Below are positions 8,962 to 18,576 of a DNA stretch of 33,187 nt, in pieces. A program made the translations under genes and the position numbers. Under the pieces are notes generated by a model. It ran no database searches. It saw only the letters and a list, made by a program, of their open reading frames with translations, and was not told the origin of the DNA. Where the stretch lies: assembly GCA_013373085.1 (NCBI GenBank), contig JABXIM010000125.1, positions 1-33,187 of the forward strand, read 5' to 3'. Numbering within the stretch: the stretch's first letter is position 1; the number at the start of each line of letters is the position of its first letter. This stretch comes from Oceanospirillaceae bacterium (GTDB lineage Bacteria > Pseudomonadota > Gammaproteobacteria > Pseudomonadales > Balneatricaceae).

Positions 8962-10422
8962 ATGATCGAGAAAAACGTTCAGGAAACCGCCATCGATGCT
9001 CTCTATCCCCGTTCGCTCAGGTACCTGACCGGCTACCTGCAATCGCTCGTGCGCGGTCGGCTCTGGCTGCAGGTGCTGGTCGGTATGGCACTGGGCATTG
9101 CAACCGGGATTATGCTGGGGCCAGGCCTTGGCTGGGTCGGCGCGGCGACCGCCAATACGCTGGGCAACTGGCTTGCGTTTCCGGGCAAGCTTTTCCTGGC
9201 GTTGATTCAGATGATGGTGATTCCGCTGGTGTTCGCGTCCATCATCCGCGGGTTGGCGGCTACCGAGGATCTCGAGCAGCTCAAGCGAATGGGCCTGCGG
9301 GTGGTGCTGTACTTTATCGCCACAACGGCGCTGGCAATCATGATCGGACTGGCGGTGGCGTCCCTGATCGAACCCGGCAAGTTCGTCGACAGCCAGTCGC
9401 TGCAGGCGAGCCTCGGCGGAGCACCGGTTGTCGCGGAGCCCGCTTCGGGGCAGCCGATGGATATCAACCAGTTGCCGCAGAAAATCATCACGCTGTTGCC
9501 GGCCAATCCGCTCAACTCCATGGTCGAAAGCAACATGCTGCAGGTAGTCATTTTCGCCATGGTCGTCGGGGTGGCGCTGGTGATGATGGCACCGGCCCAG
9601 TCCAAGCCCTTGCTCGACCTGCTCGGCTCGCTGCAGGAAGTCTGCATGACGGTGGTGCGCTGGGCGATGCTGCTGGCGCCGGTTGCGGTATTCGGACTTC
9701 TGGCCCAACTGACGGCGAAGCTGGGCCTGGAGGCGCTGCTGGGCATGGCCGTCTATGTCGGCACGGTACTGCTGGGGCTGCTGCTGCTGTTCCTCACCTA
9801 CCTGGTGATCATCTACCTGGTGGCCAGGCAGACGCCGGGTGTCTTTATCCGTTCGGTGAAGGATGTGCTGCTGCTGGCGTTCTCCACGTCCAGCTCGGCG
9901 GCGGTGATGCCGCTGTCGATCAAGACGGCAGAGGACAAGCTCGGCATACGGCCGTCGGTTTCGCAGTTCGTGATCCCGCTGGGAGCCACGATCAACATGA
10001 ACGGCACCGCGCTGTACCAGGGGGTCGCCGCAATCTTTCTGGCCCAAATATTCGGTGTCGATATTGGCGCCGGTGGCATGGCGATCATTGTCCTGACGGC
10101 GGTGGGCGCATCCATCGGCGCTCCGGCGACACCCGGCGTGGGCATTGTCATCTTGTCGATGGTTCTGGGCTCGGTCGGGATTCCTGCCGCCGGCATTGCG
10201 CTCATCATGGGTGTTGACCGTATCCTCGACATGAGCCGGACCGCGATCAATGTCAGCGGCGACCTGGTAGCCGCCAAGCTGATGGATGTCTGGGTCGGAG
10301 CCAAAAGCAGCCTGCACGACGAACTCGTCGCGGAGGTCAGGCATGAAACGATCCGGGAGCATACCGGAGCCGATGTCCTGACACGGGATGATGTAGAAGG
10401 AGGGCCGGGCCGCGGTCGCTGA
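8962..10422 (+). CDS. Dicarboxylate/amino acid:cation symporter (DAACS family)
   Basis: This 486-aa inner-membrane carrier of the DctA/GltP family couples uptake of C4-dicarboxylates or acidic amino acids to H+ or Na+. It has the serine-rich re-entrant loop STSSSA (308-313) and the NMNGT motif (345-349), and about eight membrane helices. The C-terminal tail (about 440-486) is hydrophilic and somewhat long. The AAGG lies almost against the ATG, so the ribosome site is poorly spaced, but no better in-frame start is visible. It stands alone and diverges from the DUF2092 gene. The substrate cannot be read from sequence. Confidence 0.92.
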   Translation: MIEKNVQETAIDALYPRSLRYLTGYLQSLVRGRLWLQVLVGMALGIATGIMLGPGLGWVGAATANTLGNWLAFPGKLFLALIQMMVIPLVFASIIRGLAATEDLEQLKRMGLRVVLYFIATTALAIMIGLAVASLIEPGKFVDSQSLQASLGGAPVVAEPASGQPMDINQLPQKIITLLPANPLNSMVESNMLQVVIFAMVVGVALVMMAPAQSKPLLDLLGSLQEVCMTVVRWAMLLAPVAVFGLLAQLTAKLGLEALLGMAVYVGTVLLGLLLLFLTYLVIIYLVARQTPGVFIRSVKDVLLLAFSTSSSAAVMPLSIKTAEDKLGIRPSVSQFVIPLGATINMNGTALYQGVAAIFLAQIFGVDIGAGGMAIIVLTAVGASIGAPATPGVGIVILSMVLGSVGIPAAGIALIMGVDRILDMSRTAINVSGDLVAAKLMDVWVGAKSSLHDELVAEVRHETIREHTGADVLTRDDVEGGPGRGR

Positions 10423-10753
10423 TCTATTGTCAGCAAACAAAGCGCAATTCGTCGCCCATTTTTCCTCTAAACCGTGAAGAGCTCAAAAAACCGGCACTTA
10501 TTAACCCGTTAATTAAATAGGCATCCTTGCCAATCTAATTGTCGCCGTTGAAACCGGGCGGAATTTTGCGAAATGCCTTGGTTTCAAAGCCAAGGATGGC
10601 GGAAGGCCGCCCCGCTATGTGTGCAAAAAATGCAGGAGCAATTTTTTGTCAAGGGCTCGCAATGGCCCCTGGTCATTGGTGATGCGTCCCAGCATCACGG
10701 TAATTGCACGGTATTTTGATACCGGTTTAACAACGCTGCCGTTATCCTTTCCA
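10423..10753. other. 331-bp non-coding gap with several small hairpins
   Basis: No convincing reading frame lies here and the composition is more AT-rich than the neighbours. Four short stems occur: 10576-10581/10590-10595, 10598-10602/10607-10611, 10679-10685/10692-10698 and 10709-10714/10719-10724. None is followed by a T-run of five or more. The gap separates the converging symporter and DMT genes. It may hold their terminators or a small RNA, but I cannot identify one. Confidence 0.4.
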
Positions 10754-11647
10754 TCAGTTGACTGTCTGGGCGGTGCGGCCACGCGATAGCATTACCGCCG
10801 CGACTACCACCATAGCCCCACCACCGAGCAACGACGGGGTCATCTCTTCGCCTATCAATAGCACCGCGATCGTAACGGCCACGATGGGCTCCAGCGTCGA
10901 CAGTGTTGAAGCATCCGAGGCGCCGACTCGGGGCGAGCCGCTGACGAAGGTCGCTATCGGCAGGATGGTGGCGAACAGGGCGAGGCCCAGCGTCGAGGAC
11001 CAGCCGAGCGCTGTTTGCGGCCAGCTCGCCCCCTTCAGCAGCCAGGCGCAGGTAAACGTCAGGGCACCGCCGATCAGGATCACCGCTGCCGAGGTCAGCG
11101 GATTCTGCGGCGGTACCTTCGCGGTGCCATAGAGAATGGCGGCACCATAGCTGACCGCGGCGAACAGGGCCCAGCCAATGCCAGTGAGGTCGCCCTTCAG
11201 ATGCATGCCGGTGGACAGGGCTACACCGACTGTGGCGAGCAGCATGCTCAGGATTCGTCCCCAACTGGCTTTCTCGTCCATGAACAGGATCGAGTAGAGC
11301 GTTACGAACGCGGGGAAGGAGAACATCAGGATCACCGCCAGGCTGACGGAGGTTGTGCGGCTTGCGCTGTAATAGCCAAGCGCCGCGGCGGCATAGCCAA
11401 TGCCGATGAGCAAAGAGGGACCCAATAAGCGTAACGAGGGCAGACGTACACGTTGTGCTTTCAGCCACAGCAGCATCATGCCGGCGGCAAGGCTGAAGCG
11501 CACCAGCAACAGGCCGACCGGGTCGGCACCCGAAGAATATGCGAAGTGTGCGAAGAGTGGCTGCAAGCCATAGCAGAAGGCTGACAGCAGCACCAGGGCG
11601 AAACCCTTGGCGTATTCCTGCGGGCAAGTGGGGTTGATACTTTGCAT
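10754..11647 (-). CDS. DMT-superfamily (EamA) permease
   Basis: This 297-aa membrane protein has about ten hydrophobic helices in two EamA repeats (about 15-145 and 155-290). The first helix contains SAFCYGLQPLFAHFAY and the second repeat carries the usual LEPIVAVTIAVLLIGEE segment. Such exporters handle amino acids or other metabolites; the substrate is unknown here. The start has GGAGG 7 bases upstream. An intrinsic terminator only about 27 nt before the ATG suggests transcription attenuation (see 11674-11701). Confidence 0.9.
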   Translation of the reverse strand: MQSINPTCPQEYAKGFALVLLSAFCYGLQPLFAHFAYSSGADPVGLLLVRFSLAAGMMLLWLKAQRVRLPSLRLLGPSLLIGIGYAAAALGYYSASRTTSVSLAVILMFSFPAFVTLYSILFMDEKASWGRILSMLLATVGVALSTGMHLKGDLTGIGWALFAAVSYGAAILYGTAKVPPQNPLTSAAVILIGGALTFTCAWLLKGASWPQTALGWSSTLGLALFATILPIATFVSGSPRVGASDASTLSTLEPIVAVTIAVLLIGEEMTPSLLGGGAMVVVAAVMLSRGRTAQTVN

Positions 11648-11673
11648 CCTTCATACCTCCCGATGCGTAACGC

Positions 11674-11701
11674 AAAAAGCCCCGAACAGGATGTACGGGG
11701 C
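11674..11701 (-). promoter_or_regulatory. Intrinsic terminator in the DMT permease leader (putative attenuator)
   Basis: On the minus strand GCCCCG (11701-11696) pairs with CGGGGC (11684-11679). Inside it, a T-T mismatch and an ACA/TGT stem close a TCC loop. TTTTT follows directly (11678-11674). The permease ATG lies about 27 nt downstream, too close to fit a full promoter in between. Transcripts of the permease therefore most likely pass through this terminator. I recognise no known riboswitch upstream. Confidence 0.65.
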
Positions 11702-11765
11702 CGGTTACAAAATAGTCGTCGAATCTGTCCGCGAGTCAGTCGCCTGAAGAGCTTAGCGAAGCGTT

Positions 11766-11771
11766 ATCATA
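11766..11771 (-). promoter_or_regulatory. Candidate -10 element for the DMT permease
   Basis: Minus-strand TATGAT is a near-consensus -10 box. It would give a leader of about 110 nt containing the attenuator. No good -35 is visible at the usual spacing, so support is weak. Confidence 0.25.
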
Positions 11772-11970
11772 GAAGGGATTACGGTTATGCCTGTCCCAAT
11801 AGCGACATCGGCAGCGTCGCTATCGACGGCACCCGATAAAAATGGTTCCGGACGCAGTCGATGCTCCTTTGCAGGACTCCTATCACTGCCTTAAATACCG
11901 CGAATCTGTGTTATCGTCGCAGGTTATCTAATGGTTTTTTGCGAGCAGGCAGCGCATTTGGGGGAATTGT

Positions 11971-12258
11971 TCAGACGGGCAGTCTGTTATTGGCGATCAG
12001 CCAGCGTTCCGGGAAAAAGCGGTGGGCGGCCCAGCCCAATTCCTTCAGGTACCAGCCGTTGATCTAACCGCCCACCAGGGCGCCATCGGCCGTGATCATC
12101 TGCAGGAACTTGCGCTTCGTAAGACTCATTCCGATTGTCCGGGTCAGCTCCTCGATCGCCTTATCGGGGCGACGCTCGAAACCGCTGCGCGTCATCGGGG
12201 TGTTGATCCCGTGCGGGCAGGCGGCGTTGACACGGATACCCAGCGGCGCTGGAAGTCG
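11971..12258 (-). pseudogene. C-terminal remnant of a short-chain dehydrogenase
   Basis: Read on the minus strand from 12258, the frame gives APLGIRVNAACPHGINTPMT, the familiar SDR segment after the catalytic helix (usually GIRVNAVCPG). It runs to TAG at 12064-12066 after a stretch resembling an SDR C-terminus (ITADGALVGG). The same frame stays open beyond the stop to TGA at 11971. The N-terminal Rossmann half and the catalytic Tyr/Lys are absent. It follows the XdhC-family gene directly on the same strand, so it may be the worn-out last gene of that operon. Confidence 0.5.
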
Positions 12259-12271
12259 AGTGCCGATTGAT

Positions 12272-13288
12272 TTAGAGCTGGGCGCTCAGCGGTCGGCCGT
12301 CGCGCTGCTGCAGCACCGCATGGCACTCGCTGAGGATCGACAGGGCAATGCTTTCCGGCAGTTCGGCGCCGATATCCAGCCCGGCGGGCCCTGATACGGG
12401 CGTGGTCAGGCGGTCTTCCGCCACACCGGCCTCTTCGAATACCCGCTCGCGGCGATTGCGCGGACCGAGCAGGGCGAGGTAGCGCAGCGGGCTGTCCTGC
12501 AGCAGGCGCAGCGCCGCGGCGTCGAGTCCGACGTTGTGGCTCATCAGCACCGCCGCATCCACGACCTGTTGCCGACAGTACGCGGGCAGCGACTCCACGT
12601 CGTTGTCGATAATGCGGTCGGCGGTCATGAAAAACTCGCGCCGACCGTTGGCGGGGCGCGGATCCCACAGACTGGTCTGCCAGCCCAGCTCGTGTGCCAG
12701 CGAGACCAGCGGCCGGGCATCGAGCCCGCCGCCGACGACCAGCAGGTGCGGCGGCGGCGCGATGGTCGTGCGCAGCCAGGTGTCAGACCCTTCGACGACT
12801 TGCGCGCCTAACCGGTTGCCCGCGCCCGGGGTCGGGTCGTTCAGCTGCTCGAAGCGACTCTCGACTGCACCGTCGGCACTGGGAATGCGCTGGTAGTAGG
12901 CGCTTGATCGCCGCTGCTCCAGGCTCTGCAACACCTGATCGAGCTGCAGGTAACCGCTACCGGCCGTAATCGGTTGCAGCAGGATATGCACCGTGCCGCC
13001 GCAGCCGATGCCGAGCCGAAACGCCAGGTCATCCTCGTCGCTGCCGTCGTAGCAGAGGGTCATGGCTTTGCCACTCTGCATAACCCGCCGCGCCTGCTGC
13101 TGGATATCGGACTCGAGACAGCCACCGCTGAGCATGCCGTACTGCTGGCCGAGGCTGTCAAACAGCATCATGGCGCCGGCCTTGCGGTAGCAGGGCCCCT
13201 CGGTGCGGTAGACCGTACCCAGCACCCATTCCAGCGTGTCGCGCTGGGGATACCAGCGACGCAGCAGATGCACGAGTTGGTTGTTCAT
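12272..13288 (-). CDS. XdhC/CoxI-family maturation factor
   Basis: This 338-aa protein is of the XdhC family, which binds molybdenum cofactor and helps sulfurate and insert it into xanthine-dehydrogenase-type enzymes. The N-terminal XdhC_CoxI part contains SGGCLESDI. The C-terminal Rossmann part begins near HLLVVGGGLDARPL and ends with ALLGPRNRR and SGPAGLDIGA. It lies 61 bp after the molybdopterin subunit gene on the same strand and probably serves that enzyme. I chose 13288 as start because AAGGG precedes it; the frame is open for 23 more codons upstream. Confidence 0.9.
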   Translation of the reverse strand: MNNQLVHLLRRWYPQRDTLEWVLGTVYRTEGPCYRKAGAMMLFDSLGQQYGMLSGGCLESDIQQQARRVMQSGKAMTLCYDGSDEDDLAFRLGIGCGGTVHILLQPITAGSGYLQLDQVLQSLEQRRSSAYYQRIPSADGAVESRFEQLNDPTPGAGNRLGAQVVEGSDTWLRTTIAPPPHLLVVGGGLDARPLVSLAHELGWQTSLWDPRPANGRREFFMTADRIIDNDVESLPAYCRQQVVDAAVLMSHNVGLDAAALRLLQDSPLRYLALLGPRNRRERVFEEAGVAEDRLTTPVSGPAGLDIGAELPESIALSILSECHAVLQQRDGRPLSAQL

Positions 13289-13349
13289 CGTAATAACCCT
13301 TGGATCAAGCGCGTGTGGCGCCGGCGTTTGCCGGGGCCACGCATCGGAC

Positions 13350-15545
13350 TCAGGCAAGCTTCAGCGGCAGCCGCGACAGCGTCTGGCCGGTTGCGCTCTC
13401 GAGCGCGTTGGCGACCGCCGGCGCGATGACCGGTGTGCCCGGCTCGCCGACCCCGGTCGGGGCTTCGGCCGACGGCACGATATGCACCTCGATCTCCGGC
13501 ATCTGGCTGATCCTCAACACCTGATAATCGTGGAAGTTGGACTGCGCGACCCGGCCCTGATCGAGCGAGATTTCGCTCATCATTGCGGGTGATAGGCCGT
13601 ATCCGATACCACCCTCCATCTGAGCCCGGATCACATCCGGATTGACCGCGATGCCGCAGTCGACGGCGCAGACCACACGCTCGACCCTGAAACCGCCATC
13701 GTCCTGCAGCGATACCTCGGCGACCTGGGCGACATAGGTATTGAAGGACTCGTGCACTGCGACGCCGAGGCTGCGCCCCGCCGGCAGCTCGGAACCCCAG
13801 CCCGCCTTCTCGGCCGCCAGCTTCAGCACGCCCTGATGGCGCGGATGCCCCTCCAGCAGCTGCATCCGATACGCCACCGGGTCCTGGCCGGCGGCGCGGG
13901 CCAGCCGGTCGATAAAGACCTCGGTCGAGAAGGCGGTATGGGTGCTACCGACCGAACGCCACCACTGCACGGGCGGGCCCTCCTCGACGGTATGCAGTTC
14001 GACCCGCAGGTTCGGAATCCGGTACGGCAGGTTGACGGCCCCTTCCACCGAGGTGCTGTCGACCCCGTCCTTGACCATGCCGCCTTCGAACGCAGTGCCC
14101 TTGAGAATCGACTGGCCGGCGATGCGGTGCTCCCAGGCTTCGGGCATGCCGTTCTCGTCGAGCGTGGCGCGAATTTTGTGCGCATACGCCGGGCGGTAGT
14201 AGCCCGCACGGGTATCGTCCTCCCGCAGCCAGACCAGCTTGACCGCGGTGCCGGGGCGTGACTTGGCAATGCGCACGGCTTCCAGCACGTAATCGGAATG
14301 CGGATTGGCACGGCGGCCGAAACTGCCACCGGCGAACAGGGTGTGAATCCTTACCTGTTCCGGTTTGATACCCAGTACCTGTGCCGCGGCGCCCTGGTCC
14401 AGCGTCTGTATCTGGTCGCCGTTCCAGATTTCGCACTCGCCGTCGCCGACACGGACCACGCAGTTCATCGGCTCCATGGTGGCGTGCGCAAGGTAGGGAA
14501 ACTCGAAATCGGCCTCGATGACATTGGCGCCGGCAGCCAATGCGGACGCTGCGTCGCCGTCACTGCGCGCCGGCAGTCCCGGCGCCTGCGTCAGCTCACG
14601 GTAGCGCGCCATTATCTCCGGCGAGCTGCCCTTGAAGGCGCTGCTCTCGTCCCAGTGGATCTTCAACGCATCGCGACCTTTCTTGGCGCTCCAGGTATCG
14701 TTCGCCAGAACCGCAACACCGGATTCGATCTGAACGACGTCCACCACGCCGGGGACCTGCCGTGCCTGAGCGGCATCGACGCCGGAGGCCCGGGCGCCAA
14801 ACAGCGGTGGATGAGCGACAACGGCGATCAGCATGTCGGGCAACTGGATGTCCTGGGTGAAGATCGCGCTGCCGTCGGTCTTGCCGCGATCCTTGCGTGG
14901 CTGTTGCTGCTTGCCGATGTAGATGAACTCCTGCGGCGTCTTGAGCCGGAGGCTGTCCTCGGGCGGCACCGGTTGCCGGGTGGCGGGCTCGGCCAGATCG
15001 CCGAAGGGCGCCTGCCGGCCCGAGGCCGCGTGGCTGACGACGCCCTGACTGACGCTGATCTCGGCGACGGGGACCCGCCACTCGGATGCCGCCGCTGCGA
15101 CCAGCATGGCGCGTGCGGTGGCGCCGGCGAGGCGCATCTGCATGAAGGCGTTGGCGATAGCGGTACTGCTACCGGTACCCTGTACCGTGCCCCAGAACAG
15201 GTTGGCATACTTGCCGGCATCGGCCGCGGCATGTTCCGAGTCGATCTGCTCCCAGGCCGCATCCAGCTCCTCGGCGACCAGGGTGGCGAGGCCGGTAAAG
15301 GTACCCTGACCCATTTCCAGGTGCTTGATGAAGACGGTCACACGGTTGTCGGTACCGATTCGGACGAAGGCATTGGGCATGAAGTCGCCTTCCTTCGATG
15401 CTGCTGCAGCGGCGGTTTCGGCTGCCGCCTGCGGCAGGTTCATCATCAGCGTCAGGCCGGCGCCAACGCCGCCGGCGAACTTGAGAAAGCCGCGGCGGCT
15501 GGTGCGTACGGTTGCAGAGTCGATGCGCTGCTTGCGACGTAACAT
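13350..15545 (-). CDS. Molybdopterin-binding subunit of a xanthine-dehydrogenase-family oxidoreductase, Tat-exported
   Basis: This 731-aa large subunit resembles the isoquinoline 1-oxidoreductase beta/aldehyde oxidase type. A twin-arginine signal (TSRRGFLKF, 15-23) is followed by a hydrophobic run and an alanine-rich stretch, so export is expected. GGSFGRR is the cofactor-binding glycine motif. The C-terminal GVGEPG gives the catalytic base, E701. Substrate is unknown: N-heterocycles or aldehydes are typical of the family. The ATG at 15545 follows GGAG and is 11 nt from the 2Fe-2S subunit. A longer open frame upstream is a shadow of that gene. Confidence 0.92.
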   Translation of the reverse strand: MLRRKQRIDSATVRTSRRGFLKFAGGVGAGLTLMMNLPQAAAETAAAAASKEGDFMPNAFVRIGTDNRVTVFIKHLEMGQGTFTGLATLVAEELDAAWEQIDSEHAAADAGKYANLFWGTVQGTGSSTAIANAFMQMRLAGATARAMLVAAAASEWRVPVAEISVSQGVVSHAASGRQAPFGDLAEPATRQPVPPEDSLRLKTPQEFIYIGKQQQPRKDRGKTDGSAIFTQDIQLPDMLIAVVAHPPLFGARASGVDAAQARQVPGVVDVVQIESGVAVLANDTWSAKKGRDALKIHWDESSAFKGSSPEIMARYRELTQAPGLPARSDGDAASALAAGANVIEADFEFPYLAHATMEPMNCVVRVGDGECEIWNGDQIQTLDQGAAAQVLGIKPEQVRIHTLFAGGSFGRRANPHSDYVLEAVRIAKSRPGTAVKLVWLREDDTRAGYYRPAYAHKIRATLDENGMPEAWEHRIAGQSILKGTAFEGGMVKDGVDSTSVEGAVNLPYRIPNLRVELHTVEEGPPVQWWRSVGSTHTAFSTEVFIDRLARAAGQDPVAYRMQLLEGHPRHQGVLKLAAEKAGWGSELPAGRSLGVAVHESFNTYVAQVAEVSLQDDGGFRVERVVCAVDCGIAVNPDVIRAQMEGGIGYGLSPAMMSEISLDQGRVAQSNFHDYQVLRISQMPEIEVHIVPSAEAPTGVGEPGTPVIAPAVANALESATGQTLSRLPLKLA

Positions 15546-15556
15546 CTTCCCGCTCC

Positions 15557-16015
15557 TCAGCTCAGTTGTTCGGCGGCGAGCTTGATCGCCTTGCGAATAC
15601 GGACATAGGTTGCGCAGCGGCAGATATTGCCGTTCATCGCGGCGTCGATGTCGGCATCGCTGGGGTTGCGGTTCTGCTCCAGTAGCGCCACGGCCGACAT
15701 GATCTGGCCGGACTGACAGTAGCCACACTGCGCCACCTCGAGCTCCGTCCATGCCTGTTGCACCGCCTTGGCGGTACTGGACTCGATGCCCTCGATGGTG
15801 GTGATCGTCTTGCCCTCGACCGCTGACACCGGGGTCACGCAGGCGCGTGTGGGCTGGCCGTCCACATGCAGGGTACAGGCACCGCACTGAGCCAGGCCGC
15901 AGCCAAATTTGGTACCGGTCAGCCGGACATGGTCACGGATAGCCCAGAGTAGAGGGGTATCGGGCGAGACCTCGACCGACTGTTCGGTACCGTTCACGTT
16001 GAGAGTGACGGACAT
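15557..16015 (-). CDS. 2Fe-2S subunit of the molybdenum hydroxylase
   Basis: This 152-aa small subunit has two clusters. The plant-ferredoxin-type site uses C39, C44, C47 and C59. The second site uses C97, C100, C132 and C134 (CGYC, ICRC). It passes electrons from the molybdopterin subunit. No FAD subunit is nearby, which fits the two-subunit isoquinoline-oxidoreductase type in which a cytochrome usually accepts the electrons. The start at 16015 has AGGAG upstream. It has no signal, so it would be co-exported with the Tat-bearing subunit. It is the first gene of the operon. Confidence 0.93.
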   Translation of the reverse strand: MSVTLNVNGTEQSVEVSPDTPLLWAIRDHVRLTGTKFGCGLAQCGACTLHVDGQPTRACVTPVSAVEGKTITTIEGIESSTAKAVQQAWTELEVAQCGYCQSGQIMSAVALLEQNRNPSDADIDAAMNGNICRCATYVRIRKAIKLAAEQLS

Positions 16016-16202
16016 GGGGGACTCCTGATTGTGTATCCTGGATACGGTAGTAAATATAGGATGAATGCCGGGGCGCAGGAGCGTTAGCCGGATCATCTCG
16101 GGTGCTTGCCTAAAACTCCAGCATGGGTGCTTTTAGCTGGAGCCGGAAGGCGTCAGGATGCCATAATCCTCCGATTGCGAGATTTCTCAGGAGGCGGCAA
16201 CC

Positions 16203-16494
16203 GTGCAATCCAGGCCCGATCTGGCGCAGGCGGTCGCATCGGCGGTCGGACAGGAAATGATCAGGCAGACCGCGTTTCCGGGGCTGAAACTGTACCGTTC
16301 CGTCACCGATGTCACCGATGCAGTTCGTCAAGAGCCTGCGTCTGCACCGGGCGCACATGATGCTGCTTAGCGGACAGCTCGCGAGCGAGGCCTCTTACCG
16401 GGTCGGCTACAGCAGTCCGTCGCAGTTCAGTCGCGAGTTCAAGCGCTTCTTCGGCGTCTCGCTGCGGGATGTACAAACGCAGGGCGCCGCCTGA
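16203..16494 (+). pseudogene. AraC-family regulator with internal deletion
   Basis: From GTG 16203 the frame encodes about 36 residues of an AraC_N-type start (…[16 protein letters not shown]). From about 16309, in a different frame, comes the end of an AraC DNA-binding domain: [20 protein letters not shown], then [21 protein letters not shown] full-length relative is about 300 aa, so roughly 200 residues in the middle are missing. The junction lies in a tandem GTCACCGAT. It diverges from the hydroxylase operon and was probably its regulator. A free 61-aa half-domain from ATG 16309 is possible but unlikely to work. Confidence 0.8.
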
Positions 16495-16562
16495 CGGGGG
16501 CTGCGAACCGGGCATCCGCAAGGTTTGAACGATGATGTTCTAAGGCGGCGTGTACAAACCGC

Positions 16563-18575
16563 TCAGACCAGGTTGCGCTTGATGCGCCGGTTCCAGTTTT
16601 GCGAATAGACCCGCCTGTCGCCTTCGTAAGCGTCGAGCTCGGCATCGAGATAGAAATAGTCTGCGTCGCAATGCAGCACGGTGCGGGTGATGGTTTCCAC
16701 CGACCAGTCGCCGCGCTCGACCCCCCGTACCCAGAGCACCTCGCCTCTTGGCGACTGAAAATCGTCACCCTGATAGGAGTATGCCTCCTCGGTCCTGATC
16801 TTGACCCGCGTACCGGTGTCGAGCAATCGGAACTGACCCTGGTCATTGATGACTTCGAGGGTCGAGCGGTCCTTGTCCAGGTCCCGGATCACCCGCCAGT
16901 TGTGGTGGCCTTTTCCGAGCTCCTGTTTGCCGCCGCTTGCGGAGCCCTGGGCCGGCGGGAAGGTAATCGACTCCTGTCTGCTCTGCCGTACCGGTACCAG
17001 CAACCGACTGTTGCCGGTGTAGATCTTCAGCTGGGTCGATTCGGGCGGGGGCCAGGCGAGCGGGAAATAGGATGATGAGATCGCGACACGGAGGCGGTGC
17101 CCGCGTGGAAGTGTCTGGGCGATGTCGTTGAGCTGAACCCTCACCTGGTAGCGTTTGCCAGGCTCGAGTGGTGTGGGGCTGGCATGGCTGTCGCGGTGGC
17201 ACAGATTCAGCAGGCCATAGGTGATCCGGGTGACCTTGTTATCGGGGCGCATATCGGACAGCCGCACCGCCACCATCGCCACCGGCCGGCTGGCAGACAG
17301 TTCAAGTTCGAGCACCGGGGCACCGAGTATCTCGAAGTCGTCGGTAAAGGCCTCGGTGGTAAAGAGCAGGGCGCCGCCATCCTCCTCGCGCTGGTCATGG
17401 GGCAGATCCGGTGTCGCACTGTAGGAGCACCATTTCCCGGCAAAAAGGCCATTGCTCAGCGGTGACTGCAGTGTCAGGCCAGCGTCCGGAACCTCCTGGG
17501 TTTCGTCGACCAGACGGTATTCGGCGAGCTTGTAAGTGCGCAGGGTGACATTGGGCGATGGCCATGACGGTTCGCTGACCCAGTGGCCGTAGCGCTGATG
17601 GTAGAAGGTCGAAGGGGGCATGCTGTCGAGCATCCAGGCCCGCAGCATAGGTTCCTGCATGATCCCGGTCTCGTCTCCCTTCAGCCAGTGATCCCACCAG
17701 CGCAGGCACTCCTGCAGAAAGCCGATGGCGGGTCCGGGGATGCCCAGATGCGGGTATTTGTGGCTCCAGGGCCCAACCAACCCGAGGCGCGGGCCTGGCA
17801 GACCGTCCAACAGGCGGAATACCGCATTGCTGTAACCGTCGGCCCAGCCGCTGACCGCCATCACCGGAGTCTGCACGCGGGAGAAGTCCTCGCAGATGGA
17901 GCCGTGCTGCCAGTACGCGTCGCGATGCTGGTGTTGCAGCCAGGTATCGAGCCAGAGTCCACTGCCCTTCAGGCGCTGGAGCCAGAGGTCGCGCCACTGC
18001 TCGCCGACGTATTCCGGGTCCGGCGGCAGTGAGTTGTAGGCAAACATGGTGGCTGCCCAGGAAAGGTTGTCTCCCAGCAGGCAGCCTCCCATGTAGTGAA
18101 CGTCGTCGGCATAACGGTCGTCGGTGGAACAGACGCTGACGACCGCCTTTAGCGCTTCGGGTTGCAGCGCAGCGATCTGCAGGCCGTTGAAGCCACCCCA
18201 GGATATGCCGATCATGCCGACATTGCCGTCGCACCAGGGCTGCTCGGCCAGCCAGCGGATAATGGCGACACCGTCGTCCAGTTCCCGCTGCAGATACTCA
18301 TCCGTCAGCACGCCTTCGGAATCGCCGCTGCCGCGAATGTCGACGCGAATGCAGGCGTAGCCGTGACCGGCGAAATAGGGGTGCATACCTTCATCGCGCA
18401 GTCGCACGCCATCGCGCTTGCGGTAGGGGATATACTCCAGAATAGCGGGTACCGGATGCGACTTTGCATCGTCCGGCATCCAGATACGCGCTGCCAGGCG
18501 GACACCGTCGGGCATCGGTATCCAACTGTGTTCGATATGCCGAATCCTGCACGGAAAGGTATCGATGACCTGCAT
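16563..18575 (-). CDS. CocE/NonD-family serine hydrolase
   Basis: This 670-aa alpha/beta hydrolase is of the X-Pro dipeptidyl-peptidase/cocaine-esterase type, which cleaves esters or amides. Early motifs are PMPDGVRLAARIWMP and RGSGDSEG. The nucleophile S125 lies in GISWGG. The His in WSHKYPH may complete the triad. The C-terminal jelly-roll (about 420-600) has HRLRVAISSSYFP. There is no signal peptide, so it is probably cytoplasmic. Its ATG lies one base after the stop of the ATP-grasp gene and its GAGGAGG site is inside that gene, so the two are made together. Confidence 0.9.
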   Translation of the reverse strand: MQVIDTFPCRIRHIEHSWIPMPDGVRLAARIWMPDDAKSHPVPAILEYIPYRKRDGVRLRDEGMHPYFAGHGYACIRVDIRGSGDSEGVLTDEYLQRELDDGVAIIRWLAEQPWCDGNVGMIGISWGGFNGLQIAALQPEALKAVVSVCSTDDRYADDVHYMGGCLLGDNLSWAATMFAYNSLPPDPEYVGEQWRDLWLQRLKGSGLWLDTWLQHQHRDAYWQHGSICEDFSRVQTPVMAVSGWADGYSNAVFRLLDGLPGPRLGLVGPWSHKYPHLGIPGPAIGFLQECLRWWDHWLKGDETGIMQEPMLRAWMLDSMPPSTFYHQRYGHWVSEPSWPSPNVTLRTYKLAEYRLVDETQEVPDAGLTLQSPLSNGLFAGKWCSYSATPDLPHDQREEDGGALLFTTEAFTDDFEILGAPVLELELSASRPVAMVAVRLSDMRPDNKVTRITYGLLNLCHRDSHASPTPLEPGKRYQVRVQLNDIAQTLPRGHRLRVAISSSYFPLAWPPPESTQLKIYTGNSRLLVPVRQSRQESITFPPAQGSASGGKQELGKGHHNWRVIRDLDKDRSTLEVINDQGQFRLLDTGTRVKIRTEEAYSYQGDDFQSPRGEVLWVRGVERGDWSVETITRTVLHCDADYFYLDAELDAYEGDRRVYSQNWNRRIKRNLV

Positions 18576-18576
18576 T

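Noticed and set aside
8919-10217. A 432-codon plus-strand frame overlapping the symporter
   Set aside because: Gly/Arg-rich and lacking motifs; the overlapping frame has the STSSSA and NMNGT symporter motifs.
8791-10440. A 549-codon frame on the minus strand opposite the symporter
   Set aside because: It is rich in Arg, His and Gln with no domain, and lies opposite a clear DAACS gene; such antisense frames are common in GC-rich DNA.
14298-15542. A 414-codon plus-strand frame opposite the molybdopterin subunit
   Set aside because: No start site or recognisable motif; shadow of the Tat-exported subunit gene.
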